The translations under genes were made by a program, and so were the position numbers. The notes beneath the pieces are model-generated. The model was not told where the DNA came from and searched no databases. It was given only the letters and a program-made list of their open reading frames with translations. Shown here in pieces: positions 1 through 9,813 of a stretch of 64,000 nucleotides of DNA (its first letter is position 1; each line of letters opens with the position of its first letter). The DNA is taken from contig CALYOP010000001.1 of NCBI GenBank assembly GCA_945266285.1, positions 186,001-250,000 of the forward strand, given 5' to 3'. The stretch comes from an uncultured Commensalibacter sp. (GTDB lineage Bacteria; Pseudomonadota; Alphaproteobacteria; Acetobacterales; Acetobacteraceae).

Positions 1-189
1 ATTTTTGTAAAATTACTAAGCTGTAAAACGATATTTTATGTTATTGTATGAGATAAAAAACTTCTAACGATCGAACTATATATATTTTTATTCTATTAAT
101 TCTAACCTAATAAATTTATTTACACGATATATTAAAAATCAACAGAACGATTTCTTCAAAAGCAGATAAAACAAACAATATTTAACAGA

Positions 190-215
190 AAGCACAGTAA
201 AAATTTACTGTGCTT
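190..215 (-). terminator. Inverted repeat after lepA, possible terminator
   Basis: A perfect 12-bp inverted repeat (190-201 against 204-215) with a 2-nt loop lies 21 nt past the lepA stop codon. On the minus strand the sequence after it is T-rich but has no clean T-run, so its role as an intrinsic terminator is only plausible. The remainder of 1-236 is very AT-rich and shows no gene. Confidence 0.35.
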
Positions 216-236
216 CTGCATTATTAAAAAACAAAT

Positions 237-2042
237 TTAGCGATCAATTTTCAAAGCTGCCAAAAATGCTGATTGTGGTATTTCCACTTTACCAAACTGG
301 CGCATCCGTTTTTTCCCTTCTTTTTGCTTTTCCAACAATTTACGTTTACGGGAAATATCACCACCATAACACTTGGCCGTAACATCTTTTGAAAGTGCGC
401 CCAAAGTTTCACGAGCAATAACTCGACCGCCAATTGCTGCTTGAATAGCAACTTTGAAAAGCTGCCGAGGAATAAGTTCTTTAAGTTTAGCACAAATGGC
501 ACGTCCACGACTTTCTGCCACTGAACGATGTGCAACAAAGGATAATGCATCAACCGGTTCTTGATTAACAAGAATACTAATCTTTACAAGATCACTTTCG
601 GCATAACCATCCATCTGGTAATCAAAACTAGCATAACCACGCGTCGCCGATTTTAGACGATCATAAAAATCAAATACAACTTCGTTTAAAGGCAACCGAT
701 ACACAACCATTGCACGCGAGCCTACATAAGTTAGATCAACCTGTTGCCCACGCCGTTCAGTACATAATCCAAGAACAGCACCTAAATATTCATCAGGAAC
801 CATAATTGATGCTTTAATCCAAGGTTCTTCAATCCGTTCGATTAATGATGGATCTGGCATATCCGCAGGGTTATGAAGTTCTTCCATATCACCACGTGTA
901 CGGTACAAATGATAGACAACCGAAGGAGCCGTTGCGATTAAATCAAGATTAAATTCGCGACTAAGTCGTTCCTGAATAATTTCCAAATGGAGCAACCCAA
1001 GAAAACCACAACGGAACCCAAAACCCAAAGCCGCAGAAGTTTCAGGTTCATAATGGAAAGATGCGTCATTTAACCGAAGCTTTCCAAGGCTTTCCCGAAG
1101 TTTTTCAAAATCATCCGCATCCATGGGATAAAGCCCACACCATACCACAGGAATAGAAGGCTTAAATCCAGGCAAAGGTTCGGCAGCTGGACGACGGTCA
1201 TCTGTTATCGTGTCTCCGATATGACAATCTGCTACTGTTTTAATCGCTGCATTAATAAAACCTAATTCTCCAGCACCAAGCGATTCAACTTCTTGCATAT
1301 GAGGCGTAAATACCCCTACTTGCTCGACAATATAGGTTCGTCCATTTGACATCATGCGAAGACGCGTGCCCTTTTTAATGCTCCCTTCTTTTACACGCAC
1401 AAGGATAATCACGCCTAAATAGGAATCATACCAACTATCAACGAGCAAAGCTTGCAAAGGTGCATCAACATCACCTTTTGGTGGTGGCAAACGCGTAACT
1501 AATGCTTCAAGAACAGCTTCAATATTTAAACCGGTTTTCGCTGAAACTTCGACAGCATCATCTGCAGGAATACCAATAATTTCTTCAATCTGTGCTTTTA
1601 CTTTTTCTACATCTGCAGCTGGAAGGTCTACTTTGTTTAAAACAGGTACGATTTCATGATTAGCATCAATAGCTTGATAAACATTCGCTAAAGTTTGCGC
1701 TTCCACCCCTTGAGACGCGTCTACAACAAGTAAAGATCCTTCACAAGCAGCAAGCGATCGGCTTACTTCATAAGCAAAGTCAACATGACCAGGTGTGTCC
1801 ATTAAATTGAGAATATAAATCTTGCCATCTTTTGCTTTATATTGCAGACGGACAGTTTGAGCTTTGATCGTAATGCCACGTTCACGTTCCAGCTCCATAT
1901 TATCCAGAACTTGTTCATGCATTTCACGTTGCGTCAATGCACCGCAAGCTTGAATAAGACGATCCGCCAAGGTGGATTTTCCATGATCAATATGGGCAAT
2001 AATGGAAAAGTTACGTATAGATTGCAAAGAGGTATTGGTCAT
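237..2042 (-). CDS. lepA: Elongation factor 4 (LepA), ribosome-associated GTPase
   Basis: EF-4 is a cytosolic translational GTPase of the EF-G family that acts on stalled or mis-translocated ribosomes. The N-terminal GTPase motifs are all visible: AHIDHGKST (P-loop) near residue 17, DTPGHVD (G3) near 82 and NKVD (G4) near 136. The EF-G-like domains follow, and the LepA-specific C-terminal domain ends in a basic [16 protein letters not shown] stretch. At 601 residues it has the usual family length. The gene begins with ATG and is intact. The next gene upstream in the same direction is an EamA transporter 66 nt away, probably a separate unit. Confidence 0.97.
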   Translation of the reverse strand: MTNTSLQSIRNFSIIAHIDHGKSTLADRLIQACGALTQREMHEQVLDNMELERERGITIKAQTVRLQYKAKDGKIYILNLMDTPGHVDFAYEVSRSLAACEGSLLVVDASQGVEAQTLANVYQAIDANHEIVPVLNKVDLPAADVEKVKAQIEEIIGIPADDAVEVSAKTGLNIEAVLEALVTRLPPPKGDVDAPLQALLVDSWYDSYLGVIILVRVKEGSIKKGTRLRMMSNGRTYIVEQVGVFTPHMQEVESLGAGELGFINAAIKTVADCHIGDTITDDRRPAAEPLPGFKPSIPVVWCGLYPMDADDFEKLRESLGKLRLNDASFHYEPETSAALGFGFRCGFLGLLHLEIIQERLSREFNLDLIATAPSVVYHLYRTRGDMEELHNPADMPDPSLIERIEEPWIKASIMVPDEYLGAVLGLCTERRGQQVDLTYVGSRAMVVYRLPLNEVVFDFYDRLKSATRGYASFDYQMDGYAESDLVKISILVNQEPVDALSFVAHRSVAESRGRAICAKLKELIPRQLFKVAIQAAIGGRVIARETLGALSKDVTAKCYGGDISRKRKLLEKQKEGKKRMRQFGKVEIPQSAFLAALKIDR

Positions 2043-2108
2043 AATGCTTTAATAAGACAGATTTCACCGAAAGTCAGTTTTTATAACATGTTTTTGTATT
2101 TTAATAGA

Positions 2109-3011
2109 TTATGTTTTTCTATTTATAGGAATAGTTGCAATAGCTGCCCCCCCTACAATTAGAAAGACGGCTGCAACCAACCCCCAACTTGCTAGCGTCA
2201 CACCCCCTAGAACTAACCATAATGTTGAAAGCATCGGCGCCAGATACGATAAAGATCCCAATAATGATAAATTGGCATATTTAGAAGCGTAATCCCAAAA
2301 TAAAAAGGCTGTTCCCGTAGGTCCTATTCCAAGAAAACATATAACTGCAATCTCTGGAAAAGTAGGCATTACTGTTTTTTCAACACAAATATGGATTAAA
2401 AACGTTACTATAGAAATAGCACCACAAACCCCAACAAGCATTTCGCTAGGAATGTTCGTATAACGTCGATTTGCAATAGAGTAAGCTGTCCAAGTAACGG
2501 CACAAATAAAAGCGGAAATATAACCCCACCAAATTAAACTATTTCCTCTTATACTTACATCTCCAGACATCAATAAAAGCGTTCCACCAAAACCCATAAT
2601 AGCGCCAATTAAATAGGTAATGCGGAATTGTTTACGTTCAACAAAAGCAGACGCAACCACTAACATCATCGGCCACAAATAAGATATCAAAGTAACTTTT
2701 GCTGGGGGTGCTAATGCAATTCCAATAAAATAAAATAGATGAAATAAAAATATGCCAAAAAATCCAATTACCCACGGCACAAATGGTTGCACCATGTTGT
2801 GTAGCTGACCCCGGATCGTCAAAATTACAGTGCCAATTAAAAACGCCACACCAAAACTGAGCCATAAAAGTTCAAATCGTGGTAAACGATGAACAAAATT
2901 AGATGCTACAGCCAAAGAAGACCACATTAATATAGCAACCAAACCTGATAAGGTCGCTAGAAAAGGTTTCGAAGCGCTGAAATTAGATAAAATAGTTTTT
3001 TTGGAATTCAT
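2109..3011 (-). CDS. EamA/DMT-family inner-membrane exporter
   Basis: This 300-residue hydrophobic protein has about ten predicted transmembrane helices arranged as two EamA repeats, the fold of the drug/metabolite transporter superfamily. Small residues and a proline in the helices (for example GIGPTGTAFLFWDYA near 225) are typical. The closest characterised relatives by general look are YddG-type exporters of aromatic amino acids, but the substrate cannot be read from sequence. It starts with ATG. It lies between lepA and the glycosyltransferase cluster, and a terminator at 3068-3089 separates it from that cluster. A 7-base C run near its 3' end does not disturb the frame. Confidence 0.85.
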   Translation of the reverse strand: MNSKKTILSNFSASKPFLATLSGLVAILMWSSLAVASNFVHRLPRFELLWLSFGVAFLIGTVILTIRGQLHNMVQPFVPWVIGFFGIFLFHLFYFIGIALAPPAKVTLISYLWPMMLVVASAFVERKQFRITYLIGAIMGFGGTLLLMSGDVSIRGNSLIWWGYISAFICAVTWTAYSIANRRYTNIPSEMLVGVCGAISIVTFLIHICVEKTVMPTFPEIAVICFLGIGPTGTAFLFWDYASKYANLSLLGSLSYLAPMLSTLWLVLGGVTLASWGLVAAVFLIVGGAAIATIPINRKT

Positions 3012-3067
3012 TCCGTTACCTTATAAAAAGCTTAATGGTAACAGAAAATTCACATGAGATAAATCGT

Positions 3068-3089
3068 AAAAAAAGGAGGTTTCCCTCCT
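3068..3089 (-). terminator. Rho-independent terminator of the glycosyltransferase cluster
   Basis: A GGAGG/CCTCC stem (75-79 with 84-88 of the 3000s, extended by one A:T pair) with a TTTC loop is followed on the minus strand by seven T. It lies just past the stop of the 3118-4257 gene and so ends the minus-strand glycosyltransferase transcript. Confidence 0.75.
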
Positions 3090-3117
3090 CATTTTAGATA
3101 TTCAGATTATATTAAAT

Positions 3118-4257
3118 TTATTTAAACAAGCCTTTTTCAGTAATCAGTTTGACAACACTCTGAATTCGATGGCGATAAGTATGTTCAGCTAGCGTACGTG
3201 CTTGCGCTTTTTTAGCCGTTTCCAAAATCAATTCTGGATTCCCCAGATATTTATGAAGTAACTGTTCAAAATCCCGTCTTGTAGAAAACACTGGCATTTC
3301 ATCGGGTTTGTAAAATTCATGAATTTCATAGGTATCTTCATGAAAAACCTGCATAGCACCAGCAATAGCAGCTTCAAATGTTCTTGGGCCAGGCGTAGAA
3401 GGTGTAATCATGAAACGCTTATTTTCAAAATGCAAACTGCGTCCCAGATTAAGAACGATTTTAGAATATTGGTAAAGTTCAATCAGTTGATGTTTTTCAA
3501 TACGGGAATCTGAAAAACCAATACCAAATTCTCCCCAGCCTGGTCCAACTATCTTAATATTCAGATCAGAAAAGGCAGGCCGCATGCTACGAATTAAATC
3601 TTTACGGCTACCAAAAGCAACACCACAGAAAAGAATATCTATTGTTTTTTCAATAGATTCATCAATTGGTCGGTAATGCAATTTTTCACAAGCAGCCAAA
3701 GGTAAATGATAAACATTTGGACGGTTATAGAAATTTGTTCCCCACCGATCACAAGAAAAAATCACATCAAAATCATCAGTAATATGATAATTTGCATCTT
3801 GTTCATAAGGATCTTCTGTCGCCCAAAAAATAGATACAGCCCCTATATCACGCGCTCTCTGACAGACTTCTCCGAAATAGGTACTTTCAGGCAAATAAGA
3901 ACCTAATGCAAAAACAATTTTGGGTTTAATATATTCAATTGCAGCAGCAGCTCCCGCAATATTGGTTGCGATAACATTGCCTTCGCCAAAAATAGCTTCC
4001 CATCCTGACATAACGGCTTCGCGAACCTGAGCATTAGCTTGGGATTCATAACGCCCACCGCTACAAACCATTACCCGACCCTGTTGAACAAAATGTTCAG
4101 GTTTAACAGGAGCAATTGGCATAGCATCTGTCGTTGTTTTTCTTTTACTAAGGGTGGATACCTCTGATACATCCGCGACATCGGCATTATTTTCTGAAAT
4201 TACTTTTTTTGCCGAAGGTTTTACCTTAGATTTTCGCTTCTTTAATACTTCTGTCAT
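3118..4257 (-). CDS. CgeB-like glycosyltransferase
   Basis: A 379-residue soluble protein. Residues 1-55 form a Lys/Ser-rich, low-complexity N-terminus. The rest resembles the CgeB/'glycosyltransferase family 92-like' group (PF13524 type): a Rossmann-like first half with the motif FWATEDPYEQD, and a second half with DILFCGVAFGSRKDLI and the late signature PGPRTFEAAIAGAMQVF, which in this group lies in the nucleotide-sugar-binding half. The same two signatures recur in the N-terminal third of the 9814-13212 protein (TFEDPF and PGPRLYELALAGTAQVV), so the two genes share a domain. It lies 24 nt after the giant glycosyltransferase and is probably cotranscribed with it. Acceptor and sugar are unknown. 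Confidence 0.75.
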   Translation of the reverse strand: MTEVLKKRKSKVKPSAKKVISENNADVADVSEVSTLSKRKTTTDAMPIAPVKPEHFVQQGRVMVCSGGRYESQANAQVREAVMSGWEAIFGEGNVIATNIAGAAAAIEYIKPKIVFALGSYLPESTYFGEVCQRARDIGAVSIFWATEDPYEQDANYHITDDFDVIFSCDRWGTNFYNRPNVYHLPLAACEKLHYRPIDESIEKTIDILFCGVAFGSRKDLIRSMRPAFSDLNIKIVGPGWGEFGIGFSDSRIEKHQLIELYQYSKIVLNLGRSLHFENKRFMITPSTPGPRTFEAAIAGAMQVFHEDTYEIHEFYKPDEMPVFSTRRDFEQLLHKYLGNPELILETAKKAQARTLAEHTYRHRIQSVVKLITEKGLFK

Positions 4258-4281
4258 TACTTTTGCCTGCTTAACATTCTA

Positions 4282-7200
4282 TTAATGAATCTTATTTAGA
4301 ATCTTTTGTAGGTTTGATAAAAATTTCTCTTCGTTACAATCAACTCCAACACGCTGAACAGCATTTTTTCGAATTGTGTTCCATAACTTTTCCTCCGTAT
4401 AAAGCCTAATGATTTGTGAAACAAAGTAGATTGGATCATCAATGGATGCTGATAAAATATCTTCTTCATCCTTCCAGCCAAGTTCATCAACCAATATCTG
4501 ACTGGCCACTACTGGTATGCCAAAAGAAGCAGCCTCATGCACTTTGTATGGAATCCCTCCTGCGAAACGTGTGGGAGCAATATAAACGCGGTGATCGTTA
4601 TATAAATCCGTCAAATCATCCACAGGTCCCACTAGTTCAACCTGCGGGAATTGCGCAAAAAATGACATATCAACTTGGGGATGTACATAACCCGCTATTG
4701 TTATTTTAAATGGTGTTTCAATAAATTCGATCAAATAAGGCAAAACCGTTTTCATAAACCAGGTCAAACTGTCATAATTTGGCGAAAGACTGTCATGAAT
4801 CGCACCAACAAAAAGAAAGTCTTTTCGCTCTGACCAAGTCTTAGGTGTCATTCGAATAGGCACAGAATGCCCAAGAATATTAATCGCATCTCCGAAGCCA
4901 GTTTGTCTGGCATAATTGGCATCAATTTCATTAACAACAACGATTTCCTGACAGTGTCTTGCACATGCCAATTCAATTTCCAAAGCCTTTTGTAAAGGTT
5001 CATTATTTTCCAAACCAAGAACCTCATTACGCAATTGCGTCCTAGGTGCGGCAACAACCTCAGTATCAAGAATCAATCCATCTTGAGGTAAATAACGATT
5101 AGCCTCACCTAGTAATGGCAATAAACGATTCAAATTATGTGTCCGCCCAATCCAAACAATATCGTAATACCCTGCTCTTTCTTCAAAGAATTCTGCTATC
5201 TTATCTATATCTCTATCATAAAGTACTTCGACTGTTTCAGGAAATTCGTTATAAATTTCAAATAATTTAGGATAATGATTGTTAACGGGGAAAACCGTCA
5301 CTTCATATCCTAAATCGACCATGTTATGCACAATATCGCTGGAACGAACATAACCTGATCCTAATCGACGTAAAGGAACACGATCTTCGATGAATAAAAT
5401 ACGTCTGGCTTTTCCTCGTCTTTGACGCGCCATTAAAATATTTTTTGAATGACGTGGATGTTGGTGACGTAAAAAAGCCGCATGCTCATTAACGAAAAGC
5501 TTATGATTACGAACAATCAACCCACTTGATGTGATAGGATCACTAGAAGCATATTCCATGTGATAAACAACCGCATCAGGTTCGTAAACAATACGATAGC
5601 CTTCCTTAATGATACGCACACATAAATCCGTATCTTCAAAATAGGCTGGATAATAAACAGACGAAAAACCATTTAATTCTTTGAGCAATACGGTTCTAAT
5701 CGCCATCATGGCTGTTGAACAATAATCCACGTCCCGAACAAAACAGGATTCAGGTATTAAAGGATCTTCACCTCTTAAATATCCTGTTGTTGTGCCATCC
5801 CGCCAGATAATAGAACCAGCTTCTTGGAGTTTTCCATCTGGATGAATAATTTTCCCACCAACAGCGCCTATTGTATTATCCGATAGCAATCTTTGGCACA
5901 AACTATTAATCGCGCCGTGGCAAAGCTGAATATCATTATTCAAAAAAACAACGACTGGAGCTTTAACCCGCTTAATTAGAATATTACATGCTTTGCCATA
6001 TCCAAAATTATACGGAAAACGTGCAATCTCCGCCCCTAATATGGCATCTTCAATATGACATGTATCATCCGTTGAATGATTATCTCCTAATAAAAGCTGA
6101 ATCTTTCCTGAATAATTATCTCTTAAGGATGCAAGCGCTGACAATGTAATTGACAATTGATTACGTACCAGCATGATCACACTGATGTCAGGCGTTCCAT
6201 CATAGGAAAAATCCAATTTTTTCCGCGCAATCCGGGGCGTTAAATGCGTGGAATGTATTCGAAAATTTTTCCGAGAATATTTGGTTTCTTCGCTTAACCG
6301 ATAAGATGAATCATCAGGTTGATCATCAATCCATTGTTCAACCGTTTTATGAAAAACCCAATGCGCAAAGGCATCTCTAAAAATACCATTTTCAATATCG
6401 TCTCTGACATGGTCAGATAGAAAATATTTCTTCAAATCGATATCTGGATGCGGCTGTCGACATTCAAGCGCGCCATGTAAAATAAAATGATGGTAAGCAT
6501 TCCGAAACATCCCCTGCCCATTTGGTGATATAGCCCCTGTTATATCAGGATAAGTTTTGGCGTAGAATTCTTCTTGGAACCATGGCGATGGGTTAAAATC
6601 AACTGGTGTATGATTGGATAAATAATGTGCCAATGCACAACGATACTCATTGCGCTTGATTGCTTCGCCAACTTGCGGATAAGTTTCCAAATACCATTTT
6701 GGATCAAAGTAAAGCGAAACGGGAACATCTTTGTCCCGGTCATTTAAATCATAAAGATAACTACGAAATAAATGCTTTGTCTTTTCAACATTTCCCTGTT
6801 GATAACAAACGCGCAAATAAGTATCGGGATCGAACATCAATGATCCTGAACAGCGCAATCCGTCACCTTTTTTCAAGTAATGATCATACGCATTTACGTA
6901 ATTATCTGATCCTGTAATCTCTCTACCAAATTCAGGATTTTGTTGAAGATAATAAGTCTGAGAAAACAACCAGTGCGGAGAATGAGTCCGATAGCCTGTT
7001 GCGCAATAATGTTCAAAACCCGACTTAAACAAGCCCCGAGAAATCGATTTTCTTACATCTGAATAATTACTTAAATACCATACTTCATCAAAATAAGGAT
7101 TTGGTGAATGTCCAAGCAAAGCCCCTACTTCGATATAAAAACCTTGAACCTCCTTCATTTTGCAGGCTTGCATTTTTTCCGAAATATCAGGATAGTTTTC

Positions 7201-9657
7201 GAGATACCATGTTTCATCAAAATGTGCCCAAACAGCACTTTGAATATCAATTTCAGCTACCGATATTGTATTTAATTCCGATGCTATGTCGTCAATCGCA
7301 TCATCCAATATTTCTTGATCAGTAGGGATATTTTCATGATGCTGTACCCAATGAATAAAAACATTCTGAAAAGGATTTGTTTCAATATCTTTTATAACTT
7401 CTGGGAGACGCGCATAGCTTTCAAGGTCAACATCACTACGAGGTTGTAGCAACATTTCGATACCTTCACGAATGAAATGATCATAACCATTCCGATAATG
7501 CTTAACCATTTCCTGGTGTTCAACCATATCTTTATAGTAACGATTATAAAACCCTTCATCAAACCAGAACTGCGGCGAATATTGATGTGGTTCTTTATTG
7601 ATCAGATAATGTTGAAGTGGGGTATAAATTTCCCCTTTTTCTATTAACGCATTTACTTCAGGATATGTTTTCACATACCATTCGGCATCAAAGTACCATG
7701 ATAAACGGATTAACGGATCAATTTGATCAATGTAATATACATAATGACCAAAAGGCCCCATTCCTGCTTTAATCGGTTGCCGTAAATGAGCAAGCAGCAA
7801 ATAGGGATCAAAAAATGGACTGCCACTTGTTCCGTCTTTATCACCACATTTGAGGTAATGATCATACCCATTCACAAAACCATTACAAGACAGTGCCTCA
7901 TCAGTCAGATGTGGATTTCTCTCGCGATAATAGTTTTCCGAAAAAAGCCAATGCGGTGAAAAACGTTGATACCCATCTTTGCAATAATGCTCAAATCCAG
8001 ATCTGAAGTTTTTGTCTTTAACAAGATTTTTTACCTCAGGATAATTCTCCAGATACCATTTTTCATCAAAAAAAGGATTAGGCGAATGCCCTTCATAACA
8101 TCCAAAAGCACGATAATATTCTTCAACACTATCTAATTCTAGTGCTTTCATTTCGGAGGTTGTTTGCGGATAATGCTGAATATACCACATCTCATCAAAG
8201 ATACGCCATATAGGTTCAACCATATGATGTTTCTCTTGTGAAACCGGGATTTCTACAGCAGGTTCTTCTTCTGCATGACTTTGATCTGAATTTTCTTCGT
8301 TAGAGGATTCTTGTTTTTTAGATGAAGTGATAAACTTTACCAAATCTTCTTCATTGGGTGTTGTATTTACATCCCCCAATGCTTCGGCTTCATCATCCTG
8401 ATTAACTATTTCTGGTTGATCAACAGTTTCAGAAATTACTTCGTTTTCTGAAGTTTCATTTGAAGAAATATCCTCCTTTGCATCAGCAGCTTGGATTGCC
8501 GCATTGCTCTGCTCCGTTGGTGGTTCCGTTATGGATTGCGGGATATCTTCAGTTTTTATTTTTTCTGCATCGGCTATTTCATTGTGTTCAGAAGAAGTAT
8601 CTTTTTCTTGAACAGAAACCGTTTCTTCGGGCTGATTAGTTGGCTCTTCTTTTGTATCAGCTTGGGGCGTTTCTTCTGATGAAATTACAACTTTTTCATC
8701 GGCTACAGGCATAACTGGGATCAAATTACGATCAAGATTTGGCGTATTAAAAGCAACCCAATGTTCAAAAGCATTCTGAAACAATCCTTGTTGGATCATT
8801 TCCTGAACTTCTTGCTTTTCAGCATATGCCTTTATATCTAAAGATGAACAGGGCTGACGTTTTTCATTCAAACCATATAATAAGAAATGTTCGTACCCAT
8901 TACGAAACATGTCTGGATTTCTTAAGGCCTGTGAAATGTCTTCGTTATTTTCAATATAAAAAGTTTCTGAAAACCATTCCAAAGGTGAAAAAGATAATGG
9001 GACTGTATTGGCAAGATAATGATTTAGTAGGTTCTGGAATTTATTGAATTTAAAGTCTTTTTCAACATCGGTATAAGTATTTTTATACCATATAGGATCG
9101 AAATACCAAGAAAGACGTAACTGATCCATACTGCTTTGATCATATTTCAACAAATAATGATAAGGACCCTCTTTAAGAATAGAATCTTTATCTTCTTTTT
9201 GCTTTAAATAAAGATTAGGATCGAAAAACCAACTTCCAGAATATAATTGCTTATCACCAATTTTCAGGTAATGATCATAACCATTAATATAATCTTTGAT
9301 CACATCGTTATTTTGGACAAAATCAGGATGGGTATTTCGGTATTTTTGTTCAGAGAACAACCAATGGGGAGAATAATCAACGGATTTACACCCTTCTTTG
9401 CAGTAGTGATCAAATCCAGATTTAAAGATACCTTTTCTTACTTTTTCAGCAATTTTTTGATACCGATTTAAATACCAATATTCGTCAAAAAAAGGATTGG
9501 GAGAATGCCCTAATTGATAACCCTTTTTTTGATAATATGTCTTAGTCTGCCCTGCATAAATATCTTCGATAATTGCAACAGAAGCTCGATATCGGTGGCG
9601 ATACCATTCTTCATCAAATGATTGCCATAATGATAAAGATAATTTCTGCGCTGTCAT
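4282..9657 (-). CDS. Giant multimodular glycosyltransferase (3 repeat modules + GT2 + GT4)
   Basis: This 1791-residue protein is read from ATG at 9657, preceded by AAAAGG; a TTG start at 9678 is also open. Three homologous ~290-residue modules occupy residues ~11-303, 482-773 and 810-1103. A ~177-residue acidic Ser/Glu/Thr-rich linker separates modules 1 and 2. A GT2 domain follows at ~1156-1390, with DISVIMLVRNQ, LLLGDNHSTDDT, the metal-binding FLNNDI and YFEDTDLCVR. A GT4-type domain at ~1418-1791 contains GGIPYKVHEAASFGIPVVAS. There is no signal peptide or membrane helix, so both transferase domains should be cytosolic. Neighbours on both sides are glycosyltransferases. It probably makes or attaches a surface glycan; substrate and acceptor are unknown. 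The modules may bind the acceptor or act as a scaffold (inference). Confidence 0.85.
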   Translation of the reverse strand: MTAQKLSLSLWQSFDEEWYRHRYRASVAIIEDIYAGQTKTYYQKKGYQLGHSPNPFFDEYWYLNRYQKIAEKVRKGIFKSGFDHYCKEGCKSVDYSPHWLFSEQKYRNTHPDFVQNNDVIKDYINGYDHYLKIGDKQLYSGSWFFDPNLYLKQKEDKDSILKEGPYHYLLKYDQSSMDQLRLSWYFDPIWYKNTYTDVEKDFKFNKFQNLLNHYLANTVPLSFSPLEWFSETFYIENNEDISQALRNPDMFRNGYEHFLLYGLNEKRQPCSSLDIKAYAEKQEVQEMIQQGLFQNAFEHWVAFNTPNLDRNLIPVMPVADEKVVISSEETPQADTKEEPTNQPEETVSVQEKDTSSEHNEIADAEKIKTEDIPQSITEPPTEQSNAAIQAADAKEDISSNETSENEVISETVDQPEIVNQDDEAEALGDVNTTPNEEDLVKFITSSKKQESSNEENSDQSHAEEEPAVEIPVSQEKHHMVEPIWRIFDEMWYIQHYPQTTSEMKALELDSVEEYYRAFGCYEGHSPNPFFDEKWYLENYPEVKNLVKDKNFRSGFEHYCKDGYQRFSPHWLFSENYYRERNPHLTDEALSCNGFVNGYDHYLKCGDKDGTSGSPFFDPYLLLAHLRQPIKAGMGPFGHYVYYIDQIDPLIRLSWYFDAEWYVKTYPEVNALIEKGEIYTPLQHYLINKEPHQYSPQFWFDEGFYNRYYKDMVEHQEMVKHYRNGYDHFIREGIEMLLQPRSDVDLESYARLPEVIKDIETNPFQNVFIHWVQHHENIPTDQEILDDAIDDIASELNTISVAEIDIQSAVWAHFDETWYLENYPDISEKMQACKMKEVQGFYIEVGALLGHSPNPYFDEVWYLSNYSDVRKSISRGLFKSGFEHYCATGYRTHSPHWLFSQTYYLQQNPEFGREITGSDNYVNAYDHYLKKGDGLRCSGSLMFDPDTYLRVCYQQGNVEKTKHLFRSYLYDLNDRDKDVPVSLYFDPKWYLETYPQVGEAIKRNEYRCALAHYLSNHTPVDFNPSPWFQEEFYAKTYPDITGAISPNGQGMFRNAYHHFILHGALECRQPHPDIDLKKYFLSDHVRDDIENGIFRDAFAHWVFHKTVEQWIDDQPDDSSYRLSEETKYSRKNFRIHSTHLTPRIARKKLDFSYDGTPDISVIMLVRNQLSITLSALASLRDNYSGKIQLLLGDNHSTDDTCHIEDAILGAEIARFPYNFGYGKACNILIKRVKAPVVVFLNNDIQLCHGAINSLCQRLLSDNTIGAVGGKIIHPDGKLQEAGSIIWRDGTTTGYLRGEDPLIPESCFVRDVDYCSTAMMAIRTVLLKELNGFSSVYYPAYFEDTDLCVRIIKEGYRIVYEPDAVVYHMEYASSDPITSSGLIVRNHKLFVNEHAAFLRHQHPRHSKNILMARQRRGKARRILFIEDRVPLRRLGSGYVRSSDIVHNMVDLGYEVTVFPVNNHYPKLFEIYNEFPETVEVLYDRDIDKIAEFFEERAGYYDIVWIGRTHNLNRLLPLLGEANRYLPQDGLILDTEVVAAPRTQLRNEVLGLENNEPLQKALEIELACARHCQEIVVVNEIDANYARQTGFGDAINILGHSVPIRMTPKTWSERKDFLFVGAIHDSLSPNYDSLTWFMKTVLPYLIEFIETPFKITIAGYVHPQVDMSFFAQFPQVELVGPVDDLTDLYNDHRVYIAPTRFAGGIPYKVHEAASFGIPVVASQILVDELGWKDEEDILSASIDDPIYFVSQIIRLYTEEKLWNTIRKNAVQRVGVDCNEEKFLSNLQKILNKIH
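6349..7230 (-). repeat. Protein-level repeat module 3 of the giant glycosyltransferase
   Basis: Third copy in the same order: FDETWYL, NPYFDEVWYL, SPHWLFSQTYY, SGSLMFDPDTYL, SLYFDPKWYL, SPWFQEEFY, then LKKYF ending FAHWV. It is separated from module 2 by only ~36 residues and leads directly towards the GT2 domain. Confidence 0.85.
7339..8214 (-). repeat. Protein-level repeat module 2 of the giant glycosyltransferase
   Basis: Same seven-part order as module 1: FDEMWY, NPFFDEKWYL, SPHWLFSENYY, SGSPFFDPYLLL, LSWYFDAEWY, SPQFWFDEGFY, then LESY ending FIHWV. It follows the acidic linker. GHSPNPFFDE and SPHWLFSE are identical or nearly so between modules 1 and 2. Confidence 0.85.
8749..9627 (-). 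repeat. Protein-level repeat module 1 of the giant glycosyltransferase
   Basis: Seven sub-repeats of ~40 residues, each with an FD/FS-x-x-x-Y core followed by an HY/HF/HW core. They run in fixed order: FDEEWY, NPFFDEYWYL, SPHWLFSEQKY, SGSWFFDPNLYL, LSWYFDPIWY, SPLEWFSETFY, then an IKAY segment ending FEHWV. Modules 2 and 3 follow the same order. Confidence 0.85.
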
Positions 9658-9706
9658 TATATGCCTTTTATTAATCAAAGGTTATCTAAACATACCGCTA
9701 GACTTT

Positions 9707-9763
9707 AAAAAAATTATAACAACCCAACAAGATCAAGATATCTACTATCTCATGATCTTGTTG
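9707..9763 (-). terminator. Hairpin downstream of the 1132-residue glycosyltransferase gene
   Basis: An 11-bp perfect inverted repeat (9725-9735 with 9753-9763, 17-nt loop) is followed on the minus strand, after 11 nt, by a run of seven T. It lies just past the stop at 9814. The gap between stem and T-run makes it a weak intrinsic terminator, so read-through into the giant gene is possible. Confidence 0.4.
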
Positions 9764-9813
9764 TATTTATCAATTTTTAATAAAATATAGCGATGAATTA
9801 TTAAATCTATTAC

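Noticed and set aside
1-236. tRNA or small RNA gene before lepA
   Set aside because: No cloverleaf or conserved RNA pattern; very AT-rich. Only the inverted repeat at 190-215 is notable.
6349-9627. CRISPR-like array, considered because of regular repeats
   Set aside because: The regularity is at protein level. At DNA level the copies are diverged and there are no identical short repeats with spacers.
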